From NCBI RefSeq assembly GCF_018139145.2, contig NC_059479.1, positions 4,154,001 to 4,218,000 on the forward strand: 64,000 nt of DNA, given 5' to 3'. A model generated the notes under the pieces. It was not told the DNA's origin, ran no database searches, and worked only from the letters and a program-made list of their open reading frames with translations. The stretch comes from Gymnogyps californianus. Lineage: Eukaryota; Chordata; Aves; Accipitriformes; Cathartidae. A program made the translations under genes and the position numbers. Shown one piece after another: positions 38,001 to 49,708 of this stretch (the stretch's first letter is position 1; every line of letters starts with the position of its first letter).

Positions 38001-38443
38001 TTTTTCTTATCCTAAATGGTATGGCAGTGGCGTACCAAATGTACAGACTGGGTGCCAGCTGTGCTTACACAACAGTAAACAAGTTTCATATAGTCCAAAT
38101 TATTTCCATGGCCAGTTCCTAAATCTTGTAGCATTAGAACACCTTAAACCAGATATTCTGAGAAAAATAAGGTACACTGACAGTCCAAAGAAATTGCACC
38201 TCTTTAATCAGCTAATTGCCTGCACGATTCATCCTCTTCCTCAGGACATCAGCGTTAGAGCCATAACACAGAGAGAAAAAATGTAGATCTCTAATACTTG
38301 TTGCCTTTGTCAGATTTTGCTCTAAGCCAGACAGAATATAACAGTCCAAAAAAAAAAATCTTTGAATAAACAGTTATCATGAGATAAAAATGTTTTAAAA
38401 AGAACACAGAAAACCCAACTAAAAAAAGCCCTTTTATGTAACA

Positions 38444-38890
38444 ATACACGGCGGTTGTTTCATCTACCCATACACCTGCACCCATCCTGCCAGTGCGCAG
38501 CGAGGGCCGGCTGCTCCCTGAGGGTGGGGAGCCCCACAGGGCTGAGGCCATGCTGGGACGTCAGCTCGCGGGTGACGGGCAGGATCAGGCCCGGGGAGGG
38601 GAACCGGGGTCAGGGAGAGCCCCAGGATAGCCGGGCAGGGCTGTGGGGACAGGGATGAGCCCAGGACACCAGCCTGCGGGTCATGCCCATGTCAGCAGGG
38701 CCCATGGCCGGGCAGGGCCTGCTGGTGGCGGATCTGGAGGCCAACACCTTATGGTGTCGCGGGGGCAGGACTGAGGGCCCTAGGGGGACTGACATGGGCT
38801 CCAGGACCATGGGGCTGGGAGGAGGCCCCTGGGGAGGTTGCTCTGGGCTATTGAGGCCCGCCAACGCTCTCAGGCCCCTGACATTTTCTG
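38444..38890. other. Sharply bounded GC-rich island of unknown identity
   Basis: For about 450 bases the sequence becomes strongly GC-rich (well over 60 percent by eye) between AT-rich flanks. Motifs such as GGGCAGGG and CCGGGCAGGGC recur loosely. I count about 20 CpG dinucleotides, fewer than expected for its base content, which argues against a typical CpG-island promoter and for a methylated, decaying insertion or minisatellite-like repeat. Frames of 67-84 codons are open on both strands through lack of stop codons, with no recognisable domain. It could be a fragment of a GC-rich avian repeat, a retrocopy, or part of a noncoding RNA. I do not recognise it. Confidence 0.55.
38593..38615 (+). 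other. G-quadruplex-type motif
   Basis: Four G runs (4, 4, 4 and 3 Gs) are separated by loops of 1, 4 and 3 bases within the GC island, fitting the standard G3+ N1-7 pattern. Folding is predicted, not shown. Confidence 0.65.
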
Positions 38891-38951
38891 TATTAACAGC
38901 GTATTGATAGTTAATGTTATCATAACTTGACCATATAAATATCTTGTCAAA

Positions 38952-38977
38952 TTAAGTAAGTAATCTAATTTACTTAA
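38952..38977. repeat. Perfect 8-bp inverted repeat in the AT-rich gap
   Basis: TTAAGTAA and its reverse complement TTACTTAA are separated by 10 bases. It lies in the AT-rich spacer between the two GC-rich blocks. Confidence 0.6.
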
Positions 38978-38984
38978 GCATTCA

Positions 38985-39230
38985 GCTTGATGGTTATGCC
39001 GCGATTTGAAGCCACAGGTCGAACAGGCTGGCTGCACAGATTCAGGCAGTGGACACGTGTGCCAGCAAGTTTGCACCGTCACTTTGCTCGCCCTCCCTTC
39101 TGCTCGCGGGTGTTGGTCTACAAATTGTCACCACAGTGTGCATGTTTGTTCACACCTGAGTTCCCCTTTGGAGCAAACCAGCTGGGGCCCAGGAGAGCCA
39201 GCTAGCCACAGACTTACACACTGTGCTGAC
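38985..39230. other. Second mixed-GC block, unassigned
   Basis: After about 95 bases of AT-rich DNA the composition rises again for about 245 bases. Two overlapping plus-strand frames of 72 and 75 codons are open here, and neither resembles a known protein. It may be the continuation of the element at 38444-38890 split by an AT-rich insertion, or an unrelated block. Confidence 0.35.
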
Positions 39231-40263
39231 TGAGCAACAGAGAAACTTTAGTATTACATAAAGAACATTTTTCAGAAAGTAAGTCCTACTTTGCACTGAA
39301 AAATGAATATATGTTAGCAGAAATGTATGCTTTACTGTATATAGATTGTGATTTCAACATTTGTAACATGCTTAGGTGCTCTGTTGCATCACTGTCTATT
39401 TTTCATTAACACATTTTATTTGGAAAAAATGCATGGGCACAATTATATTTCTGTCAACAGAGAATTTCTTAGTTGGATTGCAGAAATCAACTGCCAGCTG
39501 GCAAATTGAAAAATGCACTGCAAGTCACACTGAATTATAAATAGCTATGATTTTGGATCCACCTAGACTTCTTTAAAACAGCAGGACTGAACCAAAAAAC
39601 AATGCCAAAGTATGCAAAGTAGAAAACTGCTACAAATCTGCTTTCATTTCTTGCTACGTTTTCAATACATTGAAATTAAATATTAAATTCATTCCAACAT
39701 TACATTTTTTGAGATTTATATACAAAATTCTTTTGAAGCAGCTCCACTCTCATAGCATTTAACAATAATTTTGATTCCAGAAAAGCTTCTAGAAAATGAT
39801 AATGTAGGGAGGATTTTGTAGAAATAGAAGGAAAAAATAAAAACAGAAGTTAACATTAAGGAAGATAAATGGGAAAGGTAAAGGAAACAAGCAATTATAT
39901 ATAAACGTTCAATACTTGGACTCAATTGTTATACATATGACAACAGTATTAAGGGCTAATCAATACAAGAATGATATTATGTAACAATATATTAACAGTT
40001 GGGTTATTCCTGTAATTATTTTCTAGCAGAGACAAAAATCTCAATGCTTACTTTGTAAGAACAAGTTATTATCCTTAATTTCAGAAAAAACACCAAACAA
40101 GTTTTATGCTTAAGAAATGTAATATACAAAATTTCCTTATGCCAATATCATTATGAAATGGGTTCACTGGCCATGTAGAGTGAAAGAGTTAATATATTTT
40201 CAAACCTTGGAATATACGAAGATAGTATTTCTCAACCTTTTTTAATTGAAGGACAATTTAAAC

Positions 40264-40283
40264 TTTTTTTTTTAAAAAAAAAA
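40264..40283. repeat. T10A10 palindrome
   Basis: Ten Ts are followed directly by ten As, giving a 20-bp self-complementary homopolymer junction. Confidence 0.8.
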
Positions 40284-41865
40284 CCCAAACCCAAAAAGTC
40301 CTATATAGTATTAACTATAAAAGGAAAACATTGCAAATAAAAGCTATCAGTAACAAATTAATAAGTAAATTGTACCTTATTTTCAACTTCTTCGTTTATT
40401 TTTAGTTTGTGTGCATGAGAATGTGCTTATGTGGTTTACCAGCACAATGACAATTTATTTCTCTTCCATTTCCTGATGTCTTACAATCATGAAGTGGATG
40501 AAATTGCAAAGTGTGAAAAAATAAGTGTCAATTTTTACAAGAAAAGGAAGTTTAAATTCTGAAGTAAAACTCAGAAAAAAATATGAAAGAGACAAAAATT
40601 CAAATAATTGAGCTTGCTAAAATATAAGCATTAAGTTATAGACCAACTAGCCTCTAGTTGGTGTGAGCAAAAGTTAGTATAAGTATCCCCAGATTGAACT
40701 TAAAGCAAAACGAACAATGAGGCAAACAGCTTCCACTGAATAATTTAAATCACCTTAAACAACACTTAAGTAGAAAAGGAATGCAAGAGATGGGGGAAGA
40801 TCAACTAATGAAATAAGCTATCCTCAAAGAAAAAAAAACGGAAAAATAAATTGAACAGGATTAGAACAGAGACCCTTGGAACAGGGAATACCTGACCCTC
40901 TCTTTCCAGTATGCAGTCTTCAGGTTCCAAAAACTCCCAGGTTGTCTGGCCAAGAGACTGCTGAGATTTTTTTTCAAGATGGGACAGCATATTACTACTT
41001 CACTTTGAACAACTTTATACGTCTTCAAATAAGCATCTTTTACTGAGATTTACACTTTTCACGCCAATAAAAATCCCCCAAATTCTTAATCATAGAGCAT
41101 CTTACAATCGTGATGTACTAGCACCAAGACGTTATGATAATAGAAGCTTTTTTAATCTGTAAGAATAGTGTATCCACACACTATCTTGCTACATGATGTT
41201 GTGCAGCATTGCCCCTGAGAGTGATAAAGGTCGTCTTTACAGGAGGACAGACAGGTATCAATAGTTCATTGATCACAACTGTGTGTTACTTTGAAATTCA
41301 TATGGTATTAGAAGCCCTACTGCTGAAAATTGTTCCTTTGTCAGAAAATATTGCACTTTAATAGTATGAGATTGTAACCAAAATGAACAGGATTTGTTTT
41401 CTATCTTTTATTATTATTTTTTAATTTGAGATGAATTGGATGAGAAATGGAAAACAATTCTGATTACAATCCAAAAATATTAATTTCATAGATGAGAAGA
41501 TACAATTTGTTCAGCTGTTTCTTTCCAGAAGCTTTATGCAGATTATGAAAAAGGTTTCAGTTCATTCATAATCCTTACAGTATTCATCATCCACCAATTT
41601 TTGTCCAGACTTCTTTGTTTTGAAAGAAATAGCATCACTTTACAAGAATAGGGCTTATACTAATTTTAAAGATATTTTCCTGCGCATTCAAATGTGAACA
41701 CTATTAAAAATCTAGTATTTTAAAAGGACATTGCAAGAAATTGAATTTGTCCAATAGATGTCGTAACAAGAATGGAAAATGTAAAAGCTCACCTGCTATC
41801 TTAAGATAACATAACAATCCCCATCTTTAAGTCTTTACTTACAGAATTAAACCCAGGCAAACAAG

Positions 41866-41890
41866 TTATTTAAGGTTTATTTATTTAAGG
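41866..41890 (+). repeat. 10-bp direct repeat
   Basis: TTATTTAAGG occurs at 41866-41875 and 41881-41890, five bases apart. It is a minor slippage duplication. Confidence 0.55.
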
Positions 41891-42142
41891 ACCATCTCCT
41901 GGTTCTTCCATTTTTCCCAAGAGGAAACCTGCCAGAGATATATGTGATAGTGGACCATGACTTATCAAAAGGTAAAGCATTCAGCAATAATAGCCACAGA
42001 CAAGTGATAGTATCGAAGCCAGAGTACTGTATGTTGAAATTTTGATTTTGAGATTCATCTTATTTCTTTACCTTTATGCAACATTCCATACATTCTATCA
42101 AAAAAATTGCAAAAGCCTAGAAAACAAACAAATCTTTTGTAT

Positions 42143-42162
42143 ACACATATGTACATATGTGT
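42143..42162. repeat. Perfect 20-bp alternating purine-pyrimidine palindrome
   Basis: ACACATATGTACATATGTGT equals its reverse complement and continues into a TG run up to about 42170. Nearly all steps alternate purine and pyrimidine, so it resembles a small TG/CA microsatellite that has become symmetric. Cruciform or Z-DNA potential is inference. Confidence 0.8.
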
Positions 42163-42599
42163 GTGTATGTACACAGGCTATTAAAAATTTTGTGAAGTGA
42201 AAATTGTTTGAAAATGTCTAGACTAAACTTCCAGCCGTTAGAAGAGTTAAGAAATAATTTTCTAAGAAAAATTATAGAATATTCACTGCATATTTTGATA
42301 TTAGTAGTTCATATACTTCAAATGAGAAACCACTGTTCCCTTTTAAAAGATGCGCATGCCTCTTGGTTTCAGAAAAAATGAAAGAAGAAGGAATTTTTAA
42401 GTGTCAGATACTTGAATACCTTCTGAAGCTACTGGTGGGCAATGAAGATGCCCAGCATCATGGCACAGGTCTGCCTTAGCTACAAAATAGATTCTCTTAT
42501 TTTTTTCTAAAAGTACTGGAGCCCTGAATATATGTTACTGCATTCTGAACATCCATATATACTAGCATTCCCTTGCAGTTTAGTTTATCTAACCAATAT

Positions 42600-42690
42600 C
42601 TCTTATTTTGTATAATTAATTTTATATATTATTGTAAGAATATATATTAATATTCTTATATAGCAATATTTTAATATATATAGTTTATTG
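42600..42690. repeat. Extremely AT-rich patch with nested inverted repeats
   Basis: Almost all bases are A or T. TAAGAATAT (42635-42643) and ATATTCTTA (42650-42658) form a perfect 9-bp stem with a 6-base loop, and outer ATTATTG/CAATAT segments add imperfect pairing. Such patches melt easily and can behave as fragile or matrix-attachment-like sequences, which is inferred here. Confidence 0.6.
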
Positions 42691-44689
42691 CAAGACTGTA
42701 TACTGGGCGGAACTTGAATTCCAGTGGATCAGAGACAAGAATGAAATACTTAGGGTTAAAACCATCTGAGTCATTCTCTAATTCTCTCTCAAGTTATTGG
42801 TCCCAGGAAGCCCCGTGGCTGGCCACCTTGTTGAGATTGGTAAAGGTGGAAAAAAGGTTAACTTGGGAGGAACCAAGCCTTTCAGAGAGAAGTAGTACAA
42901 TTTTTAACAGCACCTAGAAACTATTTTGTGGACATAAGGGAATATTCTTCTCATGTACTCCCACTTACACTGTTGACCAACATCATATTGCCCTCTGCAT
43001 CAGCATCTGGGCTGACGAAGCAAGCGGCCTGGATATTGATTTATTAAGGTATGATGTTGAGTATCTATTCAACTGCTTTGGAAAATCTAGTTTCTAGTGT
43101 CTGGTATCTTTCAGGAAAATGTTGTTTTCTTAAACTCCCCACACTTTTTATATGCATATTATCCTGCAGTCCACAACTGAAACAGTAAGAATAAATGTCA
43201 CGTAACACAACTTCTGTGTATGCTATGTTACTGCATGTAAGTGTATGAACTGGGGGGAAAAACGAAATGTACCCTATAGATGGCAGTGTAAGCATACTGA
43301 AGAAACTTCGGTGAGCCATCAAATATAACCACTTTAAAACATTTATGATTAACAATAAATTCATAAAAACAATTATTACAAAGGAAATTAAAAAAATGGC
43401 ACAAACTGCTCAGATTAGATCAGCCAGCAGCACTTTTAAAATGCGTTTCAGTCAATTTAATCATCTCAGTGGCTTTTTATTGGTAGTGGTAACAAGCTAT
43501 GGGCTAGTCTTCTGTCAGGAGGATTCGCTCTTTTACAGCTCCTCTAACAGAGTTTACGGATTATTAGAAAAGACTGAGAGACTTTTCTGAGTTAATTTAG
43601 AGTGAGTTTAAGCATACTGTACTTTCAGGTTGGACTCCTCTTAAAATAAATTTTAATATTTCAGTGCCTTATTGAGGAGTTATATCATTTGCATAAAGTT
43701 TTAAGCATCTCCAAACATACATTTTTTAAGACATACAGTAATCCTAAATACCATTTAAAGTGAATTAATGAAGATTACAGTATAAGGAAGTATCTGACAC
43801 TGGGGGATATGGTGCTAGAAAGGTTTAGGGGGTATTTTCACACATATTTTATAAGCCCACTGAATAAATCTTGGACTTCAACCATTGTTTTCGGACATGA
43901 AAGACTTTGAAAATCCTATTAACATCTTTGTGGAAGTGGTCTAGCAGTACTGCTGCTACAGTATAACATATTTTGCATTATCACTTATTACAGCAAAATC
44001 CTAACTTGTGAATCCAAGGGAGTTCCTGAAATCACTTCTGTAAAATTATTCTCCTTTTCTTGCAATATTTTCTATCATATGTATTACCTTATTGTGAAAA
44101 TATAATGGAGTGCATGACATCTGTCTATCTCCTTTTCTTAAAATAACATACCTTTGTACAGATAAGACAGTGTCAAATTTACTTTTTGTATAGTAGTTCT
44201 GCAATCTTTCTGAATCTCACTATTTTTTCCCCCTAGAGTTATTTAGCATCTCCACTTTAAATGAAATTTGGCCTTTGAGAAAGTTAAAGTTTTAGTCTCA
44301 ATTACCAAAAGACTTTACTACTAGAAGTAATGGATTTAGAGAGCAGTTTAAACAGCTTTCCTATGTAGCCCATGATTTTTTCCACTATAGCAGTTTAACA
44401 AAGTAAATCTCAAGTCTGCGCGTATTTAGCAATGTACAGAAGAGAGCATGTTTATGATTTTCAGATTTAAACCCTACTAGTGATATTCCTATCCATTTTG
44501 AGGTGGATCTATTTATAATTTGTCTGCAAGGAAGACTAAACCACTTTTAATCCTATTCAGAGTAACAAAAAAGGTTTTATTAGAAAATAAACTAGGAAGA
44601 TAATTTTGTTTTAAAACACAGAAAATTCAAAGAGACTAGGAAAACATGTAAGTAGAAGGGAGATATACAATGCTCTCAATGCCCCTTGT

Positions 44690-44990
44690 GTCCCTGCAGG
44701 TGATTCTTGCTTTCAGGTTTGGCTGCAGTCAACTCAGTGACTTTCTGAGATGCAGTAGACTCTGCACAGCCCCCAGGAAATTCTTCTTGTTACTTCTGTG
44801 GCCTGGCTGCCTTTTCCCAGCTCCTCAAGCACTCTCAGTCTCAGCATGAGCTGTAAGCAGGCTCCCAGCTCTCTGCTGTGAGTATTTGCCTGCCCAAACC
44901 TGTAGTCTCTTAATTTTTCTCTCCCTTGAGCTTGTTCCCTAGCTCCCACAGACATATGAGCGAACTTTCCTCCCTCTAGAGATTCCTACC
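44690..44990. other. Locally GC-richer block, unassigned
   Basis: About 300 bases of more balanced sequence include a 73-codon minus-strand frame (44734-44955) rich in Arg and Glu. I recognise no protein or repeat family. It may be an old repeat relic. Confidence 0.25.
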
Positions 44991-47231
44991 TAACCAGACT
45001 TCTTAAAAGAACATAATAATTGAGAACAAAGGAGGAAAAAGCACCATGCCACAGATATATTATCACATTTAAACATCATGCTATGTTTATGCATATATAA
45101 TATTTCTCCTTCAGCTAAAGGAATTATATGTTCTGTTCTGTTCAGACCAAACTTCCTTTCTGGCAAACCCTGAATGTTGCAGGCAACTAAAATTCAAATG
45201 GAAACACCCTTTCCAGAATAGCTTACCACTCCTTTGAGAGAAGTCTCTTGCCCCCTACACCTTAAAAAAGTGGGTCTTATATTTCCCGCACACAGAAATT
45301 TCTCTGTGGCAGCACAAACTCATCTGTGTCTAGGAGAGGCAGAATGAATGAGTCAAATTACAGAAACATTTAAAATACAGCAGGATTTTCACAAGTAGCG
45401 TAATCAACCATATCATCCATTAGATAATCTGTCTTCTGTTACTCCTTGAAACATCTCCCAGAGAAGCAGCTTCATGGTTCCACTCAAAGAGTAATAACAT
45501 GGAGCATCAAAGAGACCTGAGCTTCAGCAAGCAGAGCAGAAGCCTTGGTTTCCATGAAGCTCTAGGGATAACCTAACTTAAACTAAGATATCATAACTGA
45601 ACCCCCAAATCTGGAATGAATTTTAATTTACCTTCCTCAAGCACTTACCATGAATATTAGCAGACAGCAATGCAGGCCAGCCCAAGGGCTCACCACATCA
45701 ATGTAACTCAGGGTTTTCCAGTAGAGAGTGCAAGACTAGGGTGCTGTGATTATAGACGTACATAATTTGTATAAATTGGGAAACAGTAATCTAATATCAT
45801 CTTTCTTTGGTGCCTTCTTTTGTGTTTAAAATAATTATATTACTTCAGTCCGGACAAAAAGAGAAAAGACAAAGAAAGCCACTGGAAAAATGCATAATGG
45901 TTTGGAAATATTAACTGTACCTGTGTTCTGTAGAATGGTAAGAGCAACCTCTGTTTATGCAAATGTAAGCAACAATGAATATGAATTAACTTCCACAAAT
46001 TAAATCCATCATATGATTTCATTTTAATCTTATGCTTTTGTTTTTTCTCCCAGATAAGCAATTAACTTTTACATTTCAGTGCCAGCAATAATCAATTTCA
46101 AATTTGTAAATTGTAGAAAATTATGTAGGAATTTGAATGTTAAAAGCAGATTAGAACAGAAAAGATTTAATACCAGGTTGGAAGAGTAAAACACAGCTGG
46201 AGAGTAAGATCTTTTAAAAATAATCTACAAACTCATGTAGTATAAGCAAAACATAATTAAGATCATGGTACTTTACAGTGTAGCTGGTTCTATTCCAACT
46301 CCGAATTCAGCTAATATATCCTTGGTGGTTTTTGGTGGCTTCCACTTCTTCAAAAAAACTTTCATTGAGGGGAAAGGCAGATGGAGAAAAGGGGGCAAAA
46401 ATACAGGAAATACTTCAGCAGCCAAAGTGATATTTGACATGTCTGGCCTAAGCATGAAAATAAATAATAACAATTTTAAAATCATGTCAAAATTAATTTA
46501 CTACTTTTAATCAAGGGTAAAAAGCAAGATCTCTTTTATGGATATGTTTTGATCGAAATTATTTTTTTCATTGCTAGTTTCTTAGATTTCAATTGTAATT
46601 TTTTTAGTGTAGAAAGAAAAAAAAACTTGTATGTTGAAAAATTGTGCTGTGGCTAATACACAAATAGCATGATGAAAGGCAAGAGTTTCACTGTTATTGT
46701 AATAGATGATATGAAATCATCTGCAAATATGTACTTTGTTAATTTTCAATGATTGAATGTCAAAAATCTTTCCTGTCAAGGCCATCATCCCAGATACTAC
46801 AGCTGAGTGGCTGTCATATTTGTTGAGGGAGAAGAGAAAAAGTTTAACAAAGTTAATGATACTACATAGCATAATTTTCTAAGATCTTTCTGAATTGAGA
46901 GAGGCAAGTAGTTGACAACCTGTAGGAGCAGATATTATGGTTCAGTTGCAAGCGTATTCTGTTTTGTTCATTCATGCCTAACAATACTGCTGATTCTCAC
47001 ATGTTGTTCAGCAAAATGAGCTGCTCCACAGAGCAAAGGAGGAAAACAAACAGCAACATGTCCTACACGCAATTTTATTTGATGAACTAGAAGAAACTAC
47101 TTGTGACATTGGGACTCAAAGCCAATCATAAGCAAACGGTAAATGCTGCCAATGTTTATATGCATTGCTGCTGGTGTGATCAATAGTTCTCATTGTGGTC
47201 TAACAATAAAGCTCTGAGAACTGGGAAAACC

Positions 47232-47247
47232 TACACACACACACACA
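47232..47247 (+). repeat. (AC)n dinucleotide microsatellite
   Basis: About eight uninterrupted AC units. It is an ordinary simple repeat. Confidence 0.9.
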
Positions 47248-48200
47248 GAGTGTTTTTGAACAATGTGTAGTAGAATGAGGCAATCTAGATGTAGCTATTC
47301 ATTGATATCTAGTGTTGCCACATTGCACCATCTGGTCCTGTTCTGTTTCTGCCTCATGAACTAGGAAAATGAGTATTCCTTTTCCAAATCACAAGCCACA
47401 AGATTTAAATATTCTGTGATGAATTACTACAGAAAAAATTAATTAATAGAACATCTGCCTGCCAAGAAGACAGAGTGCAAGTAACTAATATGTTACAACT
47501 ACTGGGCCAGATTCTCCCATTATTCTGGCAGCTAACAAAGACCAGAAGGCAGATGGGTCAATCCGGCCAACAATTTTTTCGTTATGGTGTAACTGTCACC
47601 TGGCAAATCTAGCTCAAGTAACAACCCCTTTCTCTCTGTGCCTAGCCTACAGCAAGCTGGATGCTCTTCAGAATCCTCGGCATCTATCACTGTCTTTAGG
47701 AGATTAGGTGACTTTGAAGGTCTGGTACTAAACTACAGCAGTACACAAGTCCCATTATGTTATAACGTGTTTAGAATGACTAAGCCACCATTGAAAACAG
47801 TTCTTGCATACCATAATTTGGTAATTCTGATGTCAAGGGAAAATGACTATTTTTATACATATGGTATGGTGACTTCAGTAGAATAATTTGCAAAAGTAAA
47901 GTGAATATTATGCCTAAGAATAATTAGCTTCAAATTACTTTTTTTTAATTGAGTATTTGGAATTCTTTTATTCAAATTGAATATGCAATGTTTTTATTCC
48001 ACTTCATCTTTGCATTTGCTTTGAGATGTCAAGTGTCATTTTTACTTTGGCAAGAGGTCTTTTGATTATCAAGATAAAAGAAAATGTTTGTTCTGAATAA
48101 ATTCTTATTTTTTATTTTACAAATGAAGTGAATGGAAAACTTCTACTAATGATATGCTTCTCGTTAGCAAACGGATCCCTTTACTGTGGTAATCAAATAA

Positions 48201-48221
48201 ACTGACTTTCTTCAAGTCAGT
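48201..48221. repeat. Perfect 8-bp stem hairpin
   Basis: ACTGACTT and AAGTCAGT flank a 5-base loop (TCTTC). A short T run follows some bases downstream. In a vertebrate setting this is not read as a terminator. Confidence 0.6.
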
Positions 48222-49241
48222 CCTCACCCATTTTTATAATTATCATCACTGTCTCCATTTTTTTTTCCTCCTCTGAAGTACAACTTGAAATATATGTCTG
48301 TGAAAGCTTTCCAGTCGGTTCACTATAAGGAAACCAATGTACAGGACTCCTAGTGGGGTAACGAAGTTTCTTCCAACCGTAGAACTACAATCCACAACCA
48401 GACACAAAATCATGCAAAGATGATTTCTTTCTCTGACTTCTCAATTTATCAGTAATTAAAAAGTGATACTTCAGTACAAGAAATAGTATACTGAAATTGC
48501 TGTTCTGATACAGGGTATGCAATCAAGCCCACTGCCTGAAGGGAAGAAAAATAACTTAAACTACTGATTGTGAGTGGTCAGCAATAGCTACTGCTTTGTG
48601 TCCTGTGTTATATTAAAGTAATTCACTATTGACATCTTATAAGCATTGCTCAATCTCTGTAAATGAATTCTCACTAGTGTTCTTGAGGGCACAGCCTCAA
48701 GACAATTCAATGGCAAAAGTATGTATGAGGTCATAATTTGGCCTATTATGTATAAAATGAAAAGAAACAGCTTAAATGTGAGTGCCTGCAGTGAAAGAGA
48801 AATATTTGGCCAACTGAAATGGCGCCGGAAATCAATATGACACAATGAATATGAAATCTCGCAGTGCCATTTCTATGTGATAGTAAAGAATAACTATTGA
48901 GGACTAACATTTTCTGTTCTGTTATGTAACCCTTCTAAAATGTCTCGTTTAGCTATACTTGAGAGATGAGGTTTTTAAAATATTGGATTTTTAAACACAA
49001 AAGGTACAGCATCTCAGCTGAGATCTAAGGTCAAATCTCTTTCTAAAATAATTCAGAACACATTTGCACTGTAAAATGAAAGAAATTAGGGCATTAAATA
49101 TTCTGATATGACACTTGCAATGAAATTGAGAAATCAGGTTATGACCAAAATCAGTGTTTATTTCATTGACTTCTGATACGACATGGGACTAAAGCATACC
49201 CAGCTGTAAATTTCTCTGAACCCAGGGGTGAAAGCAGTAAT

Positions 49242-49267
49242 CCCCATCCCCCCCAAACCCCATACCC
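49242..49267 (-). other. G-quadruplex-type motif on the minus strand
   Basis: C runs of 4, 7, 4 and 3 bases are separated by 2-3 base loops on the plus strand, so the minus strand carries a canonical four-run G motif. It is isolated in AT-rich DNA. Confidence 0.65.
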
Positions 49268-49538
49268 AAACAACTCTTATGTCAAAGTTGAAATTTAGAA
49301 CCATATTCTGTCCAAACCAGTCTGGTCAGAATTTAAACACTTGAACATAACCTAGCCACTTGCAAAACAACAAATATGTTGACAGATGCCAAAACCACCT
49401 ACTGTTAAAATATCGTGGGAAAAGTCAATGGTTAAGACTGTTTGAAACTGTGTGACGTATCAATTAAACAAGCAGAAACACTGACTTTGGTGAGTTGGGT
49501 CAAAAGAGAGCAAAAAAAAAATTGCTCAGGAGAGTGAA

Positions 49539-49553
49539 TTTTTTTTTTTTTTT
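49539..49553 (+). repeat. Poly(T) run next to the CR1 end
   Basis: Fifteen Ts lie just outside the 3' terminus of the minus-strand CR1 fragment. This may be the pre-existing insertion site, or a poly(A)-like tail in the orientation of the element. Confidence 0.85.
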
Positions 49554-49555
49554 AC

Positions 49556-49708
49556 TGTAGAACAGAACAGAATAGAACAGAACATTTCAGTCGGAAGGGA
49601 CCTACAATGATCATCTAGTCCAACTGTCTGGCTACTTCAGGACTGACCAAAAGGTAAAGCATGTTATTAAGGGCATTGTCCAAATGTCTCTTAAACACTG
49701 GCAGGCAG
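49556..49708 (-). mobile_element. CR1 LINE 3' tail fragment, minus strand
   Basis: Read on the plus strand, the segment goes from a run of AACAG/AATAG units into TCGGAAGGGACCTAC, then ATCATCTAGTCCAACTG and AGGGCATTGTCCAAATG, and stops at a GGCAGGC phrase. This is the reverse complement of the conserved CR1 C-terminal coding and 3' UTR sequence. Only about 150 bases are left, so the insertion is heavily 5'-truncated. The terminal unit is a pentanucleotide (TTCTG/TTCTA in element orientation), not the usual octamer. Divergence from the copy at 17.4-19.9 kb suggests another CR1 subfamily. Confidence 0.88.

Larger units (their letters stand above)
28723..38443. other. AT-rich noncoding DNA, no gene seen
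   Basis: The stretch holds only short chance frames and A/T homopolymers, including 13 As at 33257, 15 Ts at 35078 and 12 Ts at 37500. The interval 32290-32530 is somewhat more GC-rich and reads open for 82 codons on the minus strand, but its translation matches nothing I know. The plus-strand frame 37972-38286 (104 codons, non-ATG start) is likewise unconvincing. Confidence 0.6.
39231..49555. other. AT-rich noncoding DNA, no gene seen
   Basis: This long AT-rich stretch has only chance frames. It includes a T10A10 palindrome at 40264, a 10-bp direct repeat at 41866/41881, a TG-rich palindrome at 42143, a very AT-rich patch at 42600-42690, a CA microsatellite at 47232, a hairpin at 48201 and a C-rich motif at 49242. 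The interval 44690-44990 is locally more GC-rich without recognisable content. Confidence 0.6.

Noticed and set aside
37972..38286. 104-codon plus-strand open frame just before the GC island
   Set aside because: Non-ATG start, no recognisable domain and no splice-site support.
47504..47518. GGGCCAGATTCTCCC, a phrase seen in some old amniote repeats
   Set aside because: Too short to assign, and the flanks show no repeat structure I can name.
48201..48240. Hairpin followed by a T run, resembling a bacterial intrinsic terminator
   Set aside because: The CR1 and LTR elements show a vertebrate genome. The T run is not directly adjacent and no operon is present.
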